Shown: positions 49,425-59,453, numbered from the stretch's first letter. The stretch: DNA of 64,000 bases from Alistipes sp. (GCA_020026415.1 JAHHQL010000006.1:33495-97494), one strand, 5' to 3'. The notes: generated by a model not told the origin, from the sequence alone. Numbers and translations are program-made.

Positions 49425-50990
49425 TTAAAATGGGGCTTCGTCATCCAATTTCCGTGAAGCATTGACATCAAATTCTGCACTCATCGACGACCCCAACCCG
49501 CCACTCATCGCAGAGGAAGTTCCTCCGAACGAAGAACTTGCATAGTCGTCGTAGGCCTGTTGTTCCTGTCGGGCTTCGGACGGGGGCAACATCGACTCGT
49601 CCATATCGACAAATCGGGCCTGCTCCTTCAGGAAGCGCAGTTTCACATCGCACACGGCACCGTTACGGTGCTTGGCGATGATGATCTCGGCCAAACCTGC
49701 CGTCGGCATGCCGTTTTCGTCGGTCGTGATGCCGTAGTATTCGGGACGGTGGATGAATGCCACGATGTCGGCATCCTGCTCGATGGCACCCGACTCACGA
49801 AGGTCGGACAGTTGCGGTCGTTTCGAACCGCCGCGCATTTCGGTGGCACGGCTCAACTGCGACAGGGCGATGATCGGCACGTTCAACTCCTTGGCGATGG
49901 CTTTCAGGGTACGCGAGATAAAGGCCACTTCCTGCTCTCGGTTACCCTTCGAATCCTGATTGCCGGTCATCAGCTGCAAGTAGTCGATGATGATGATCTT
50001 GATGTCGTTGTGTATTTTCAGACGGCGAGCCTTCGAGCGGAACTCGAATACGGACAACGCCGGTGTATCGTCAATGTAAAGCGGAGCATGACCCAACGGT
50101 TTGGTGGCAGCCTCCAAGTGTCGCCACTGTTCGGGGGTCAGTCGTCCCGACTTCACGTCATTGCCCTGCAAACCCGTTTCGGCGATGATCAGACGCATCA
50201 TCAGCTGCACGGCCGACATCTCCAACGAGAAGAAAGCCACTCTCTGCTCGTGATCGACCGCCATGTTGCGCGCCATCGACAACACGAAGGCGGTTTTACC
50301 CATCGAAGGACGGGCGGCGATGATGATCAGATCGGAGAGTTGCCATCCGAGCGTCACGCGGTCGATCGACATGAAACCCGAAGGTACGCCGTTGAAGGCA
50401 CTCGCATTTTTCGAGGCCTCCTCGATCTGCTCCAACGCCTTCGCCAGAATGTCTTTCGAAGACTGCACCGAGCGTTTGACGTAACCCTCCGACACCTTGA
50501 AAATCTCGCTCTCGGCAAATCCGATCAGGTCGGTCACATCGGTCGATTCGTCATAGGAACGACGCTGGATCTCCGTCGCCGAACGGATCAACTCGCGCTG
50601 TACGAATTTCTGGGCAATGATCTTGGCATGGAACTCCACATTGGCGGCCGATCCGACCTTCTGGGTCAGTTGTGCAAGATAAGCCGCGCCACCCACCTTT
50701 TTCAATTCGTTTTTCGACTTGAGGTGTTCGGTGACGGTATAGAGGTCGATGGGTTTCAGATCTTGCGACAACTCCATGATCGCCTTGTAGATCAGACGGT
50801 GCTCCTCGGTGTAGAACGCATCGGGAACCACGTAGTCCTGTACGGAGATGATGCTGTCCTTTTCGAGCATCAGGGCACCGAGGACGGCCTCCTCCAGTTC
50901 GACGGCCTGAGGGGGTACGTTTCCGTTTGTTGCGGTCAATGCTTCGTAAGCCTCCCGATTGCGGGAAGAAGGGGTATATTCTTTTGCCAT
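49425..50990 (-). CDS. dnaB: Replicative DNA helicase DnaB
   Basis: DnaB is the hexameric 5'-3' helicase of the replisome. The 521-residue protein has the N-terminal helical domain (PPQAVELEEAVLGALMLEKDSI), a linker, and the RecA-like C-terminal domain with Walker A AARPSMGKTAFVLS near residue 228, IIIDYLQLMTG (Walker B) near 331 and the RGGSKRPQLSDLRESGAIEQDADIV segment. The last 50 residues are a Ser/Gly-rich, low-complexity tail (ASSSFGGTSSAMSGGLGSSM). No intein is present. A promoter with both elements precedes it. Confidence 0.97.
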   Translation of the reverse strand: MAKEYTPSSRNREAYEALTATNGNVPPQAVELEEAVLGALMLEKDSIISVQDYVVPDAFYTEEHRLIYKAIMELSQDLKPIDLYTVTEHLKSKNELKKVGGAAYLAQLTQKVGSAANVEFHAKIIAQKFVQRELIRSATEIQRRSYDESTDVTDLIGFAESEIFKVSEGYVKRSVQSSKDILAKALEQIEEASKNASAFNGVPSGFMSIDRVTLGWQLSDLIIIAARPSMGKTAFVLSMARNMAVDHEQRVAFFSLEMSAVQLMMRLIIAETGLQGNDVKSGRLTPEQWRHLEAATKPLGHAPLYIDDTPALSVFEFRSKARRLKIHNDIKIIIIDYLQLMTGNQDSKGNREQEVAFISRTLKAIAKELNVPIIALSQLSRATEMRGGSKRPQLSDLRESGAIEQDADIVAFIHRPEYYGITTDENGMPTAGLAEIIIAKHRNGAVCDVKLRFLKEQARFVDMDESMLPPSEARQEQQAYDDYASSSFGGTSSAMSGGLGSSMSAEFDVNASRKLDDEAPF

Positions 50991-51013
50991 GTCAAAGGGT
51001 ATAATTCAGAGTT

Positions 51014-51044
51014 CAAAATTAGCAAAACCTGCGGAGAATCGCAA
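51014..51044 (-). promoter_or_regulatory. dnaB: dnaB promoter
   Basis: On the minus strand TTG (51042-51044) and the -7 box TAATTTTG (51014-51021) are separated by 20 bases, close to the ideal spacing. The dnaB ATG is at 50990. Confidence 0.65.
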
Positions 51045-51061
51045 GGATGCGGCCGACGGAA

Positions 51062-51772
51062 TCAATCCCGCAAACCGATTTCACGGCGCGAGACCGCCAA
51101 AGCGGCGATGCTGATCCGACAATCGGGGACGGCATCCAGAAGAGCCGAGGCTGCGGCAAGCATCGTACTGCCCGTCGTAAAGACATCATCGACCAGAAGG
51201 ATGTGCCGTCCGGCGAGTTGTTCGGGGTGTTTCACGCGGAAAGCCCCCTCGACATTTGCGGCACGTTCACGGCGCGAGCGGAGTGCCTGACTGCGGGTGT
51301 TTCGGCGACGTTTCAGATGCGTGCGATCGACCCTGATGCCCAACTCCGAGGCGATGCCTTCGGCAAGGTATTCCGATTGGTTGTAGCCCCTCAGACAGCG
51401 TTTCCACGGGTGCAGCGGGATCGGGATGACCACATCGACATCCCGATAAAGTCCTCCCGCGTGCAGTTCACGGCCGTACCACGCCCCCATGGAGCGTGCC
51501 AGCGACCAACGTCCGTGGTATTTGAACGAATGGATCAGATCGCGCCATCCGCTTCCGTGGCGGAAAAACAGAAAGGCCGAAGCGTGTTGTACGGGGAGGA
51601 AATTACGGCAGTGCAGCCATACGGGATTCTCCTCCTCCGAGGCAAAACCCGTCCGCGGAGCCGACATGCGGCAGACGGTGCAGACCGCGTGTTCGCCTTC
51701 GAGCAGCCGGTCGCCGCACACGGCACACCGCGCGGGCGCAAAGAGCGACCACAAATCACTGAGGATCGACAT
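51062..51772 (-). CDS. comF: ComF family phosphoribosyltransferase-like protein
   Basis: The 236-residue protein has the N-terminal double-zinc-type cysteine pairs CAVCGDRL and CTVC (residues about 14-33) and a C-terminal PRTase fold with ILLVDDVFTTGSTM, the PRPP-binding motif, and the family's RGYNQSEYLA segment. ComF proteins take part in DNA uptake during natural transformation and interact with helicases. I use the ATG at 51772; a TTG three codons upstream is less likely. The start lies 17 bases inside the 3' end of priA, so the two genes are coupled, a link found in other bacteria as well. Confidence 0.9.
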   Translation of the reverse strand: MSILSDLWSLFAPARCAVCGDRLLEGEHAVCTVCRMSAPRTGFASEEENPVWLHCRNFLPVQHASAFLFFRHGSGWRDLIHSFKYHGRWSLARSMGAWYGRELHAGGLYRDVDVVIPIPLHPWKRCLRGYNQSEYLAEGIASELGIRVDRTHLKRRRNTRSQALRSRRERAANVEGAFRVKHPEQLAGRHILLVDDVFTTGSTMLAAASALLDAVPDCRISIAALAVSRREIGLRD

Positions 51773-54014
51773 CGGCGACAAGGGTTACGGATTTAAATTC
51801 CGATTTCGAATGCAGCGCGTCGATCTCCCCGCAAAGCAGTTCGCGGGCACGCACGGACGAGGCTCCGTGTTCTATTTTGAGCAGGAGTTCCACCAGAAAT
51901 TCCCCGCGGATGCGATCCACGGGAGGTGCCATCGGCCCCAAGACACGCCGTCCGAATCGGGCGCGAAGGCGCGATGCCAATTCGCAGACGGCACGGCGCA
52001 AAAGGTCGGGATCTTTATGACGCAACGTAAGGCGCGTCAGGCGGGCATAGGGCGGATAGAAGAACGCCTCGCGTTCGGACAACTGCTGACGTGCCATCGC
52101 CTCATAATCGCCCTCCACGACCTGACGCAACACGGGATTGGCGGGTTCGGAGGTCTGGATGACCACCTCGCCTCCGTCGCTGCGTCGTCCGGCACGCCCC
52201 GCCACCTGCATCATCAGCTGGAAGGCGCGTTCCGAAGCGCGGAAATCGGGATTGTGCAACAGGTTGTCGGCATTGAGGATGCCGACGAGCGACACCCCGT
52301 CGAAATCGAACCCCTTGGTGATCATCTGCGTGCCGATCAGAATGTCGATCCGCCGCGCCGCGAAATCGTCAATGATGGTGTTGTAGGCGCGTTCCGAAGT
52401 GACCGTATCACGATCCAGACGCGCCACACGCGCTTCGGGGAAAAGTTTTACGACCTCCCCGGCGATCTTCTCCGTACCGAATCCCATGGCGGTAAGATCA
52501 GCCACCTGACACGCCGGACAGTGTGCCGGCACGGGGGTCGTATAACCGCAATAGTGGCAGACGAGTTTTTCGCCCGCCTTATGGTACGTGAGGGTCACGT
52601 TGCATTCGGGACAGCGCGCCGTCCATCCGCAATCCGTGCAGGTCACATAGGGCGAGAAACCGCGCCGATTCTGAAACAGCATAACCTGTTCGTGGCGTTC
52701 GAGGCGTTCGCCGATCTTGTCCAAAAGGGTTTTATTGAAATGCGACTTGCGCTCACCGCGCCGCGCCGCACGAAGCGTATCCGAAAGAATGATCCGCGGA
52801 AGCCGTCCCTCGCCGTAGCGTTCCGTGAGGGCGGCATAGCCGTATTTCCCGCTGCGGGCATTGAGCCACGTTTCGAGCGAGGGGGTTGCACTGCCCAAAA
52901 GGGTATGCCCGTCGAACAGATGCGCCGTCATCACGGCACAGTCGCGGGCATTGTAGCGCGGGGCGGTGTCCGTCTGTTTGTAGCCCGAATCGTGCTCCTC
53001 ATCCACGATGGTCAGTTGCAGGCGTTTGAGCGGAAGGAACAGTGCCGACCGCGCCCCCACAACAAATTCGCCCCCCTCGGAGCGATTCAGACGCAAATAG
53101 GTTTCCGTGCGCCGTTGGGGTGATATTTTCGAATGATAAGCCAGCACACGACTGCCGAAAATGCGCTCCATGCGCTCAATGAGTTGTGCCGTGAGGGCGA
53201 TTTCGGGGACGAGCAACAGCACATCACCTCCACCCTGCAACACCTCGGCAATCAGGTGGATGTAAATCTCGGTTTTGCCCGATCCCGTCACACCATGGAG
53301 CAGTGCCGTATGTTTTCCCGCACGGAAATCCGCCCGAAGGTGTTCCAAGGCATCGGCTTGGTGGGGCGTCAGGGTCGGCAGGCGGAAGCAGATCCGCCCT
53401 TGCTCGAAACTCCGTTCGCGTTCGACGGAGGTGACATATCCTTTTCGCCGGAGGGTATGGAGGATCGACCCGTCGGCCGAAAGCAGACGGCGCGCAAGTT
53501 CGCCCGCCTCGTTCCGTCCCTCGGCATCGGGCGCGGCGATCTCCAGCAAAGCCTCATACTGACGGGGGGCGCGACGCGCGAGTTTTTCGAAAACCTCGTT
53601 CAGCCGATCCTCGTCCCGCAATTCATCGCTCAAACGGTAGCAGGTCTCGGTTTTGGGGCGGTATTCGCTTTGGAAGAACTCCTCCTCGCTGTGTCCCGAC
53701 GATTTCATCATGCGGGGCAGTGCCACGCGCATCACCTCGCCCAGCGTGCATATATAGTACTCCGAAATCCACTCCCAGAAGCGTTGCTGAAGCGGAGTGA
53801 CCAGCGGCCGCTCGAAAACGATGTGATGCACCCGTTTGATACGGTCGAAATCGGGTTTCTCGTCGTGCAGACGCCACACGATGCCCGTATAGTAGCCCCT
53901 CATGCCGAACTGCACGGCAACCGCCTGTCCCACAACGAGCGTCATGTCATCGGGAACGGCATAGGTGTAGGTCGGTTGCGCCAACGGGAGCAGTATGTCT
54001 GCAAAATGTGCCAT
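51756..54014 (-). CDS. priA: Primosomal replication restart helicase PriA
   Basis: PriA reloads DnaB at stalled forks. The 752-residue protein shows an N-terminal DNA-binding domain (MAHFADILLPLAQPTYTYAVP), Walker A in LLHGVTGSGKTEIYI near residue 255, the DEEHD helicase motif II, and a cysteine-rich insertion with eight zinc-binding cysteines between CTDCGWTARCPEC and VPAHCPAC. The ATG at 54014 fits the family; 20 more codons of frame upstream overlap a terminator. Its 3' end overlaps comF. A terminator for the upstream YitT gene lies just before the start. Confidence 0.97.
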   Translation of the reverse strand: MAHFADILLPLAQPTYTYAVPDDMTLVVGQAVAVQFGMRGYYTGIVWRLHDEKPDFDRIKRVHHIVFERPLVTPLQQRFWEWISEYYICTLGEVMRVALPRMMKSSGHSEEEFFQSEYRPKTETCYRLSDELRDEDRLNEVFEKLARRAPRQYEALLEIAAPDAEGRNEAGELARRLLSADGSILHTLRRKGYVTSVERERSFEQGRICFRLPTLTPHQADALEHLRADFRAGKHTALLHGVTGSGKTEIYIHLIAEVLQGGGDVLLLVPEIALTAQLIERMERIFGSRVLAYHSKISPQRRTETYLRLNRSEGGEFVVGARSALFLPLKRLQLTIVDEEHDSGYKQTDTAPRYNARDCAVMTAHLFDGHTLLGSATPSLETWLNARSGKYGYAALTERYGEGRLPRIILSDTLRAARRGERKSHFNKTLLDKIGERLERHEQVMLFQNRRGFSPYVTCTDCGWTARCPECNVTLTYHKAGEKLVCHYCGYTTPVPAHCPACQVADLTAMGFGTEKIAGEVVKLFPEARVARLDRDTVTSERAYNTIIDDFAARRIDILIGTQMITKGFDFDGVSLVGILNADNLLHNPDFRASERAFQLMMQVAGRAGRRSDGGEVVIQTSEPANPVLRQVVEGDYEAMARQQLSEREAFFYPPYARLTRLTLRHKDPDLLRRAVCELASRLRARFGRRVLGPMAPPVDRIRGEFLVELLLKIEHGASSVRARELLCGEIDALHSKSEFKSVTLVADVDPQ

Positions 54015-54031
54015 AGCGAGGTGCAAGATAC

Positions 54032-54066
54032 AAAAAAAACTGCGCCCGACACAATCGGACGCAGTT
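54032..54066 (-). terminator. Terminator after the YitT gene
   Basis: AACTGCGCCCGA (54038-54049) pairs with TCGGACGCAGTT (54055-54066) with one mismatch or wobble; eight T residues follow on the minus strand. Confidence 0.9.
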
Positions 54067-54090
54067 ATAATCAAAACCTGAAAGAACGGA

Positions 54091-55011
54091 TCAGACCTTA
54101 TTCAGCGCATCGAAGCCCTTACCATAGGCACCCATGACGGAACCCACCGTAATGAAGGCATCGGGATCGACCGTCTTGACAAAACGCAGGATCAGCGGAG
54201 CCTCGAATTTACGGCAAACGACCATGACGATCTTGCCGCTCTTTTTCGTGTACCAGCCCTGTGCGTCGATCATCGTGACACCGCGGTGCATCTCGTTGGT
54301 AATGGCATCCGCCATCTTGTTGTAATCGGGCGTGACGATCAGAATCTGACGCGACTGCTTGTTACCCGACATCAGGGCATCGGCCGTATAGCCCACGACC
54401 ACCGTCATGATAAAACCGTAGATGATGACACTGAAATCGTAGCCTACGAACAGAGCCGAACCGATGATACAGGCATCCGTACAGATCAGGATACGGCCGT
54501 AGTTCACGTTGCGGAATTTCTGGATGATCAACGCCACGATATCCGTACCACCCGTCGTACCGCCTTGAGAGAAGCATATTGCGATACCCATACCGGCAAA
54601 GATACCACCCAAAACCATCGGCAGCAGAGGATCCTGACCTTCGGGGAAGATGTGGAAATTCTGAATATAGCCCGAATCGTAGAGCAGCCACTGCCAGAAA
54701 TTCATGCCCAAACCGATCATCGCCACCGAGAACACGGTCTTGGGGCCGAAGTTCCAGCCGACGATCAGACCGCCGATGATCATCAGAATACCATTGACGA
54801 CAAACACCATCGTACCCACTTGGATATCAATATCGAAAAGGAGTTTTATGGCCTTGGTCGTCACCAGCGCGAAACCGCCGGCACCGCCACTGGTACAATC
54901 ATAAGGAAGAACGCAGGCGATCCATCCGAATGCGTAAAGCATCATCGCCAGAAACATCACGATATATTCCTTGATCGCGATGAGGACTTGTTTAACTGTC
55001 AAACCTTTCAT
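54091..55011 (-). CDS. YitT family membrane protein
   Basis: The 306-residue protein has five or six hydrophobic segments in its first 200 residues (YitT_membrane domain; first segment around residues 10-35, with the YDCTSGGAGGFALVTTKAI motif) and a C-terminal DUF2179 cytoplasmic domain (MHRGVTMIDAQGWYTKKSGKIVMVVCR). YitT proteins are widespread and not functionally characterised in most bacteria. It is the last gene of the cdd-to-YitT run, 15 bases after the radical SAM gene, and ends at a strong terminator. Confidence 0.88.
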   Translation of the reverse strand: MKGLTVKQVLIAIKEYIVMFLAMMLYAFGWIACVLPYDCTSGGAGGFALVTTKAIKLLFDIDIQVGTMVFVVNGILMIIGGLIVGWNFGPKTVFSVAMIGLGMNFWQWLLYDSGYIQNFHIFPEGQDPLLPMVLGGIFAGMGIAICFSQGGTTGGTDIVALIIQKFRNVNYGRILICTDACIIGSALFVGYDFSVIIYGFIMTVVVGYTADALMSGNKQSRQILIVTPDYNKMADAITNEMHRGVTMIDAQGWYTKKSGKIVMVVCRKFEAPLILRFVKTVDPDAFITVGSVMGAYGKGFDALNKV

Positions 55012-55026
55012 AGATTCAGGTATTTT

Positions 55027-55986
55027 TTACAATTTGTGCGCAAAGTTATAAAAAATTTCTCCTTGATGTACATTCAAACGCTCCAATCTTTCCTCCAAAA
55101 GCAAGAATAGTTGGTCTTTCTTAACTTTTTGCCAAACGCTCCAATGCAGGAATCGGGGCGGTGCGGAGGAAACAAAACGCTCTACCACAAGCGTAGGACG
55201 CAATCTGCGGAGGATTTCCACGGCCAAAGCGACATACTCTTCGGGTGTCCAAAATCGGAACTTGTCGGGACAGAGGTCATACTCCTTCGCCAAGGGTGTG
55301 TCGCGGAAAATCTGCAACTGATGGAACTTGACCGACGTGAGCGGGAGGCGGTTGATGCGGTCGCACTGATCGAGCAGCATCTCGTCGCTCTCGCCGGGAA
55401 AGCCCAAAATAAAATGACCTGCCGTGAAGATCCCTCTTCGGGCGGTCTCCTCGACGGCTCGTTGTGCCGCGGCGAAATCATGGCCGCGATTGACCCGTCG
55501 GAGGGTCTCGTCACAGGTCGATTCGATGCCGTACTCCACCGTGATGTGGGTTTTTGTGGCAAGGTCGGCCAGATAATCGAGTTTACAATCGTCCACGCAG
55601 TCGGGGCGCGTCCCGATCACAAGACCCACGACCCCCTCGACCGACAGAGCCTCTTCGTACAGACGGCGCAGGGTATCGAGGTCGGCATAGGTATTTGAAA
55701 ACGACTGAAAATAAACAAGATACCGCCCGACATCGGGATAAAGTCGTCCGAAAAACGCCTTCCCTTCGGCGATCTGTTCGCCCAGAGGTTTTCGGGACAT
55801 GCAATAGGAGGGTGTAAACGCTCCGTTGTTACAGAACGTACACCCTCCCATAGAGATTCGTCCGTCACGATTCGGGCAGGAAAAACCCGCATCCACGGAT
55901 ATTTTTTGGACACGCCCCCCGAAAAGGGACTCCATGAAGCGCGAATAGGAATTAAAACGCCTCGAATCCCCCCACGGATAGCGCAT
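55027..55986 (-). CDS. TIGR01212/YhcC-type radical SAM protein
   Basis: The 319-residue protein has a radical SAM cluster motif with the wide spacing Cys37-x11-Cys49-x2-Cys52 (SCPNRDGRISMGGCTFC), typical of the YhcC group related to Elp3. The GEQIAEGKAFFGRL and YFQSFSNTYA segments are also characteristic. The reaction is not established. I use the ATG at 55986 (MRYPWG), 10 bases after the nuclease gene; nine further upstream codons would run into that gene. The gene is in a tight minus-strand series, but no functional link to its neighbours is evident. Confidence 0.9.
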   Translation of the reverse strand: MRYPWGDSRRFNSYSRFMESLFGGRVQKISVDAGFSCPNRDGRISMGGCTFCNNGAFTPSYCMSRKPLGEQIAEGKAFFGRLYPDVGRYLVYFQSFSNTYADLDTLRRLYEEALSVEGVVGLVIGTRPDCVDDCKLDYLADLATKTHITVEYGIESTCDETLRRVNRGHDFAAAQRAVEETARRGIFTAGHFILGFPGESDEMLLDQCDRINRLPLTSVKFHQLQIFRDTPLAKEYDLCPDKFRFWTPEEYVALAVEILRRLRPTLVVERFVSSAPPRFLHWSVWQKVKKDQLFLLLEERLERLNVHQGEIFYNFAHKL

Positions 55987-55996
55987 TGCGCAATCT

Positions 55997-58975
55997 TTAG
56001 AAGTTCCAGTCACGCGTGTTGAACGACTTCTTCGGTGCGTTGGGCACGTTGGTGAAGAACTTGTGACCCGTCAGACGTTCCACTTCCTCAACCGTCTTGA
56101 ACATACCCTTCGACTCGAAGTTGTTCGGACGAACGACCTCGCTCTTCGAGTAGGTCTTGTGACGCACCCAGATGCAGATCGTCTGCAACTCGTCGGCCGT
56201 ACAGTCGCCGACCCATTTCTTCACGCCTTTCTTGGCCTTCAGAAGCACGGTGTAGTAGTGCGACGGGATCTCCGTTCCTTTCACAACCTTGCCGTGGTTC
56301 TCCCAATAGCAACCTACGACCTGATAGCACGTATCGTTCGAGTTTCTCCACTGGAGATCAACCCAGTCCTCGGCCGTGTTCCACTGACCGCCACCCGTGT
56401 TGAAGTAGGTTTGCAACTGGGGGGCGATGTTCGAGAAGTAGAACACCTGATGGTTGGTGGCTACCGTGCGGTTACGCTCGGCCGAACCCAGCATGTGACC
56501 GCGCGTATAACCCGACCACTTGCCGTTCTGCTCGCAATGGATGTCGGGGTCGGGCTTGTAGGCATCGTGACGACCACTGCCGGCATAACTTACGTGAAGC
56601 GGTGCTGCAACCCACACGGGGCAGATCTTCGACTTCGAGTAGCAGGCCGTGAAGTTACGCGCCTTGTTGCCGCCCGCATAAATATCGGGGCAGAGGTGGT
56701 AAGCATAGAAATATTCGTTGTTCTTCTTCGCGAGATCCTCGTTGGGAAGTTCTGCCCAACCTTTGTATTTGGTGTTGGAATCGACACCCGGAACTTCGCC
56801 ACCACCCTGTTTCTTGGTGGTGAACTTGCCGATGCCGCTCTTGAAGGTCTTGCCTCCGAACTCGATGCACAACTCGAACTCGTAAACCGTGGCGGGAATC
56901 AGACCGCCGACCTGTGCCTTGTAGAGGTTACCCTCAACCTGCGGCTTCACCTCACGCTTCAACGAGCCGTCGGGCTGGCGCAGCATGAAGTAAACCTTCG
57001 CATCGGCAATCGAGGCAAACTCTGCGGAACACAAAATATCAGCCGAGGTCTCGGTCACGTTCTCGAAACGGGGCGTGCCGAACTTGGGCTCGACGGAGGG
57101 TTCGGGCTGGGGTTCGGGCGTCTCGCCGCCGTTGCCTTCCTCAACCTTCGTCGCCATGACGTTGAAGAACTGGTTGTCACGACCCGAAACGCCTACGGTA
57201 TAACCCGTAACCGTGATGGTCTTGTTGTTCCATGCGGGATCGACCATACCTTCCAGCGGATTTACGATGCTGCCCGTTGCGGTGGCTCCATCGACCTTCA
57301 CATTATAGTAATACGACCCCGGATGTTTCGAGTTCTCCTGCATGGTCAGCACGCCCGTATATTTGATGTAGTCGATCGACAGGGGGGATTCGCCCTGACA
57401 GTAGGAGTCGATCTTGGCGGCATTCCATGCCGTGGGAACGGGCTGCGTAAATTCGCCGTCCTTGGTCTTCTCGATCGAAGTACCCTTACCCAACTGGATC
57501 ATCTTGCCGTACTCGGACGTAACGCCCGAAACCTTCACATAATCGCCGATCTTGGCATCGGTCACCTCATAGATATAGAGGATGCCCGTAGCGTCCTGAA
57601 TCAGGAAACCGCGCTCGTGCTTGGCTACAACCTGACCCGAAACCTCTACCGTCTGGTTGGCACCGCCGGCAATCACGCTTGCGATGGTCATGCCTTCGGG
57701 CTGGGGGTCGGGCTGGGGCTGGGGAGCCTCGCCGTCGAACGAGATGAGCATACCGCCCTCGCCCTCTTCCAGAACAAGATCGTCCATCGAGAAGACCAGT
57801 GCCTCCTTCGCCTCGAACTTCAGCGTCAGACTCGACACGTTGTCGGGCAGGGTGAAATCAACGACACAACGCACCCAGTAGGGATCGACACCGTCATCGC
57901 CACCGAGTTTCCGGTAAGCGACAGCACCCGACCAACCCGAACCGTTGCCCATCGTCAGGATGAATTTGTCTTCGGGAAATTCGTGAGCCCCCGAAACCAT
58001 ATTGTTGTAGTTCACGCCGAACGTCAGGCGCAGTCTCCTGCTTGCGGCAATCGAAATGTCTTTCACCGAGAACTCGGCGGGCATCTTGCCGAAGAAAAGT
58101 TTGTTCATGCCCGAAGCACCGGCATAGCCTGCACTCATCGTCTCCGACCGGCGCACCGACATACCCGAAAACTCATACGACACGTTGCCTGCACCCGAAC
58201 CCGTATGGTTCTTCCAAGCATCCGTCTCGTCCAGATAAGGCCAACCCGTCGAACCCTTTGCGACAGGGGCTTTATCGAAGTTGTTGCCATAAACGGGATT
58301 TTCCGAAGGATCGACGTCGATGGGAGCACCCTGCTGTCCGACCTCGACCATCTGCGGTTCGAACCAGTCGTACTTCAGCGCGATCTGAGCCGAACGAAGT
58401 ACCGATTTGTTCTCCGCCACCGAGAAGAGAACCTTGCCGTCCTCGACCTTGAAGCCCGATATCCAGTCTGCTTCGGTCTCAACCTCGATCGAGACTCCCT
58501 CCACGGGATTCTCCAGCGTGTAGGCCAACTCAAATTCGCCTCCCTCAAACGGCACGGTGATCTTCTTGTCCGAAGTGATCGTCAGCACGGGATCGACCCC
58601 CTCGGCCGAAGTGGTCAGCATGAAATCCACACCGTTCATCTGGGTACCGTTCAGCACGACAAACGGGAATACGCGGTAGGTGGTGTTGGGCGTCAAACCT
58701 TTCAGATAAGCCGAAATAGTCCTGCCCTCAATTCGGCAGTCATCGGTCTTGAGCAGTTCGTCGCCATTCTCGGCCGTAAAATAGAAGCCGGCTTCGGCAG
58801 TCGCCAGCACACCCTCTTCGTAAGAGGTGCTGCATACGACCTTTGCGGAGGTTGCGCTGACATGTTCCACGCGTGCCGAATCGAACCAGCCGTTATACGA
58901 CGTGGTTTCGTCATCGCTACACGAAGCGAACGTCACGGCCAAAACCGCAAGTGTCAAAAGGATAAATCTTTTCAT
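55997..58975 (-). CDS. Multidomain surface lipoprotein with C-terminal DNA/RNA non-specific endonuclease domain
   Basis: The 992-residue protein has a lipoprotein signal (FASC, Cys19), a fibronectin-like N-terminal part, a BACON-like beta domain (about 130-220, ADWISGFKVEDGKV), a discoidin or carbohydrate-binding-like part, a DUF5689-type OB-fold region (about 435-630) and a second fibronectin-like part. Two Pro-rich linkers (PQPQPDPQPEG near 425 and PEPQPEPS near 640) separate the blocks. From about 745 the sequence is a NUC (EndA/NucA-type) nuclease: the DRGH motif appears as TRGH with His827, and FYFSNIAPQ with the following Asn/Gly residues supplies the metal site. It probably degrades extracellular nucleic acid at the cell surface. 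It lies 25 bases after dtd. Confidence 0.85.
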   Translation of the reverse strand: MKRFILLTLAVLAVTFASCSDDETTSYNGWFDSARVEHVSATSAKVVCSTSYEEGVLATAEAGFYFTAENGDELLKTDDCRIEGRTISAYLKGLTPNTTYRVFPFVVLNGTQMNGVDFMLTTSAEGVDPVLTITSDKKITVPFEGGEFELAYTLENPVEGVSIEVETEADWISGFKVEDGKVLFSVAENKSVLRSAQIALKYDWFEPQMVEVGQQGAPIDVDPSENPVYGNNFDKAPVAKGSTGWPYLDETDAWKNHTGSGAGNVSYEFSGMSVRRSETMSAGYAGASGMNKLFFGKMPAEFSVKDISIAASRRLRLTFGVNYNNMVSGAHEFPEDKFILTMGNGSGWSGAVAYRKLGGDDGVDPYWVRCVVDFTLPDNVSSLTLKFEAKEALVFSMDDLVLEEGEGGMLISFDGEAPQPQPDPQPEGMTIASVIAGGANQTVEVSGQVVAKHERGFLIQDATGILYIYEVTDAKIGDYVKVSGVTSEYGKMIQLGKGTSIEKTKDGEFTQPVPTAWNAAKIDSYCQGESPLSIDYIKYTGVLTMQENSKHPGSYYYNVKVDGATATGSIVNPLEGMVDPAWNNKTITVTGYTVGVSGRDNQFFNVMATKVEEGNGGETPEPQPEPSVEPKFGTPRFENVTETSADILCSAEFASIADAKVYFMLRQPDGSLKREVKPQVEGNLYKAQVGGLIPATVYEFELCIEFGGKTFKSGIGKFTTKKQGGGEVPGVDSNTKYKGWAELPNEDLAKKNNEYFYAYHLCPDIYAGGNKARNFTACYSKSKICPVWVAAPLHVSYAGSGRHDAYKPDPDIHCEQNGKWSGYTRGHMLGSAERNRTVATNHQVFYFSNIAPQLQTYFNTGGGQWNTAEDWVDLQWRNSNDTCYQVVGCYWENHGKVVKGTEIPSHYYTVLLKAKKGVKKWVGDCTADELQTICIWVRHKTYSKSEVVRPNNFESKGMFKTVEEVERLTGHKFFTNVPNAPKKSFNTRDWNF

Positions 58976-59000
58976 GTTTTTTGTATGTTTGATGTTTTGT

Positions 59001-59453
59001 TTATTCCTTGTTCTTGGAGTCCATCCAGATGGTTACGGGGCCGTCATTGAGCAGTTCGACCTTCATGTCCGCACCGAAAACGCCCGTCCTGACCTCACGC
59101 CCCGAAAGTTCCGCAACTCTCCGACAGAAAGCCTCGTACAACGGTTTGGAAACGGGTTCGGGAGCCGCCTTGATGTAGGAGGGACGGTTGCCTTTGCGTG
59201 TCGAGGCCATCAGCGTGAACTGGCTCACCGCCAGAATCTCGCCGCCGACCTGTTGCACGTCGAGGTTCATCACCCCTTCAGCATCGTCGAAAATACGCAG
59301 TTTGCACAACTTCGCCGCCAGATAATCAATATCTTCCTTTCCGTCCTCCCCGCAAACGCCGACCAATACCAAAAGTCCGCCGCCGATTTGGGAATACACC
59401 TCGCCGCCGATAGTCACCGAGGCGTGTTTTACACGCTGAATCAAAAGACGCAT
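59001..59453 (-). CDS. dtd: D-aminoacyl-tRNA deacylase
   Basis: Dtd removes D-amino acids and glycine mischarged on tRNA. The 150-residue protein begins MRLLIQRVKHASVTI, has the SQFTLMA active-site segment with the conserved Thr, the NRPSYIKAAPEP segment, and the GPVTIWMDS motif carrying the Gly-cisPro pair. All fit the Dtd family and length. The gene is nine bases after rluA and 25 before the nuclease gene. Confidence 0.96.
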   Translation of the reverse strand: MRLLIQRVKHASVTIGGEVYSQIGGGLLVLVGVCGEDGKEDIDYLAAKLCKLRIFDDAEGVMNLDVQQVGGEILAVSQFTLMASTRKGNRPSYIKAAPEPVSKPLYEAFCRRVAELSGREVRTGVFGADMKVELLNDGPVTIWMDSKNKE

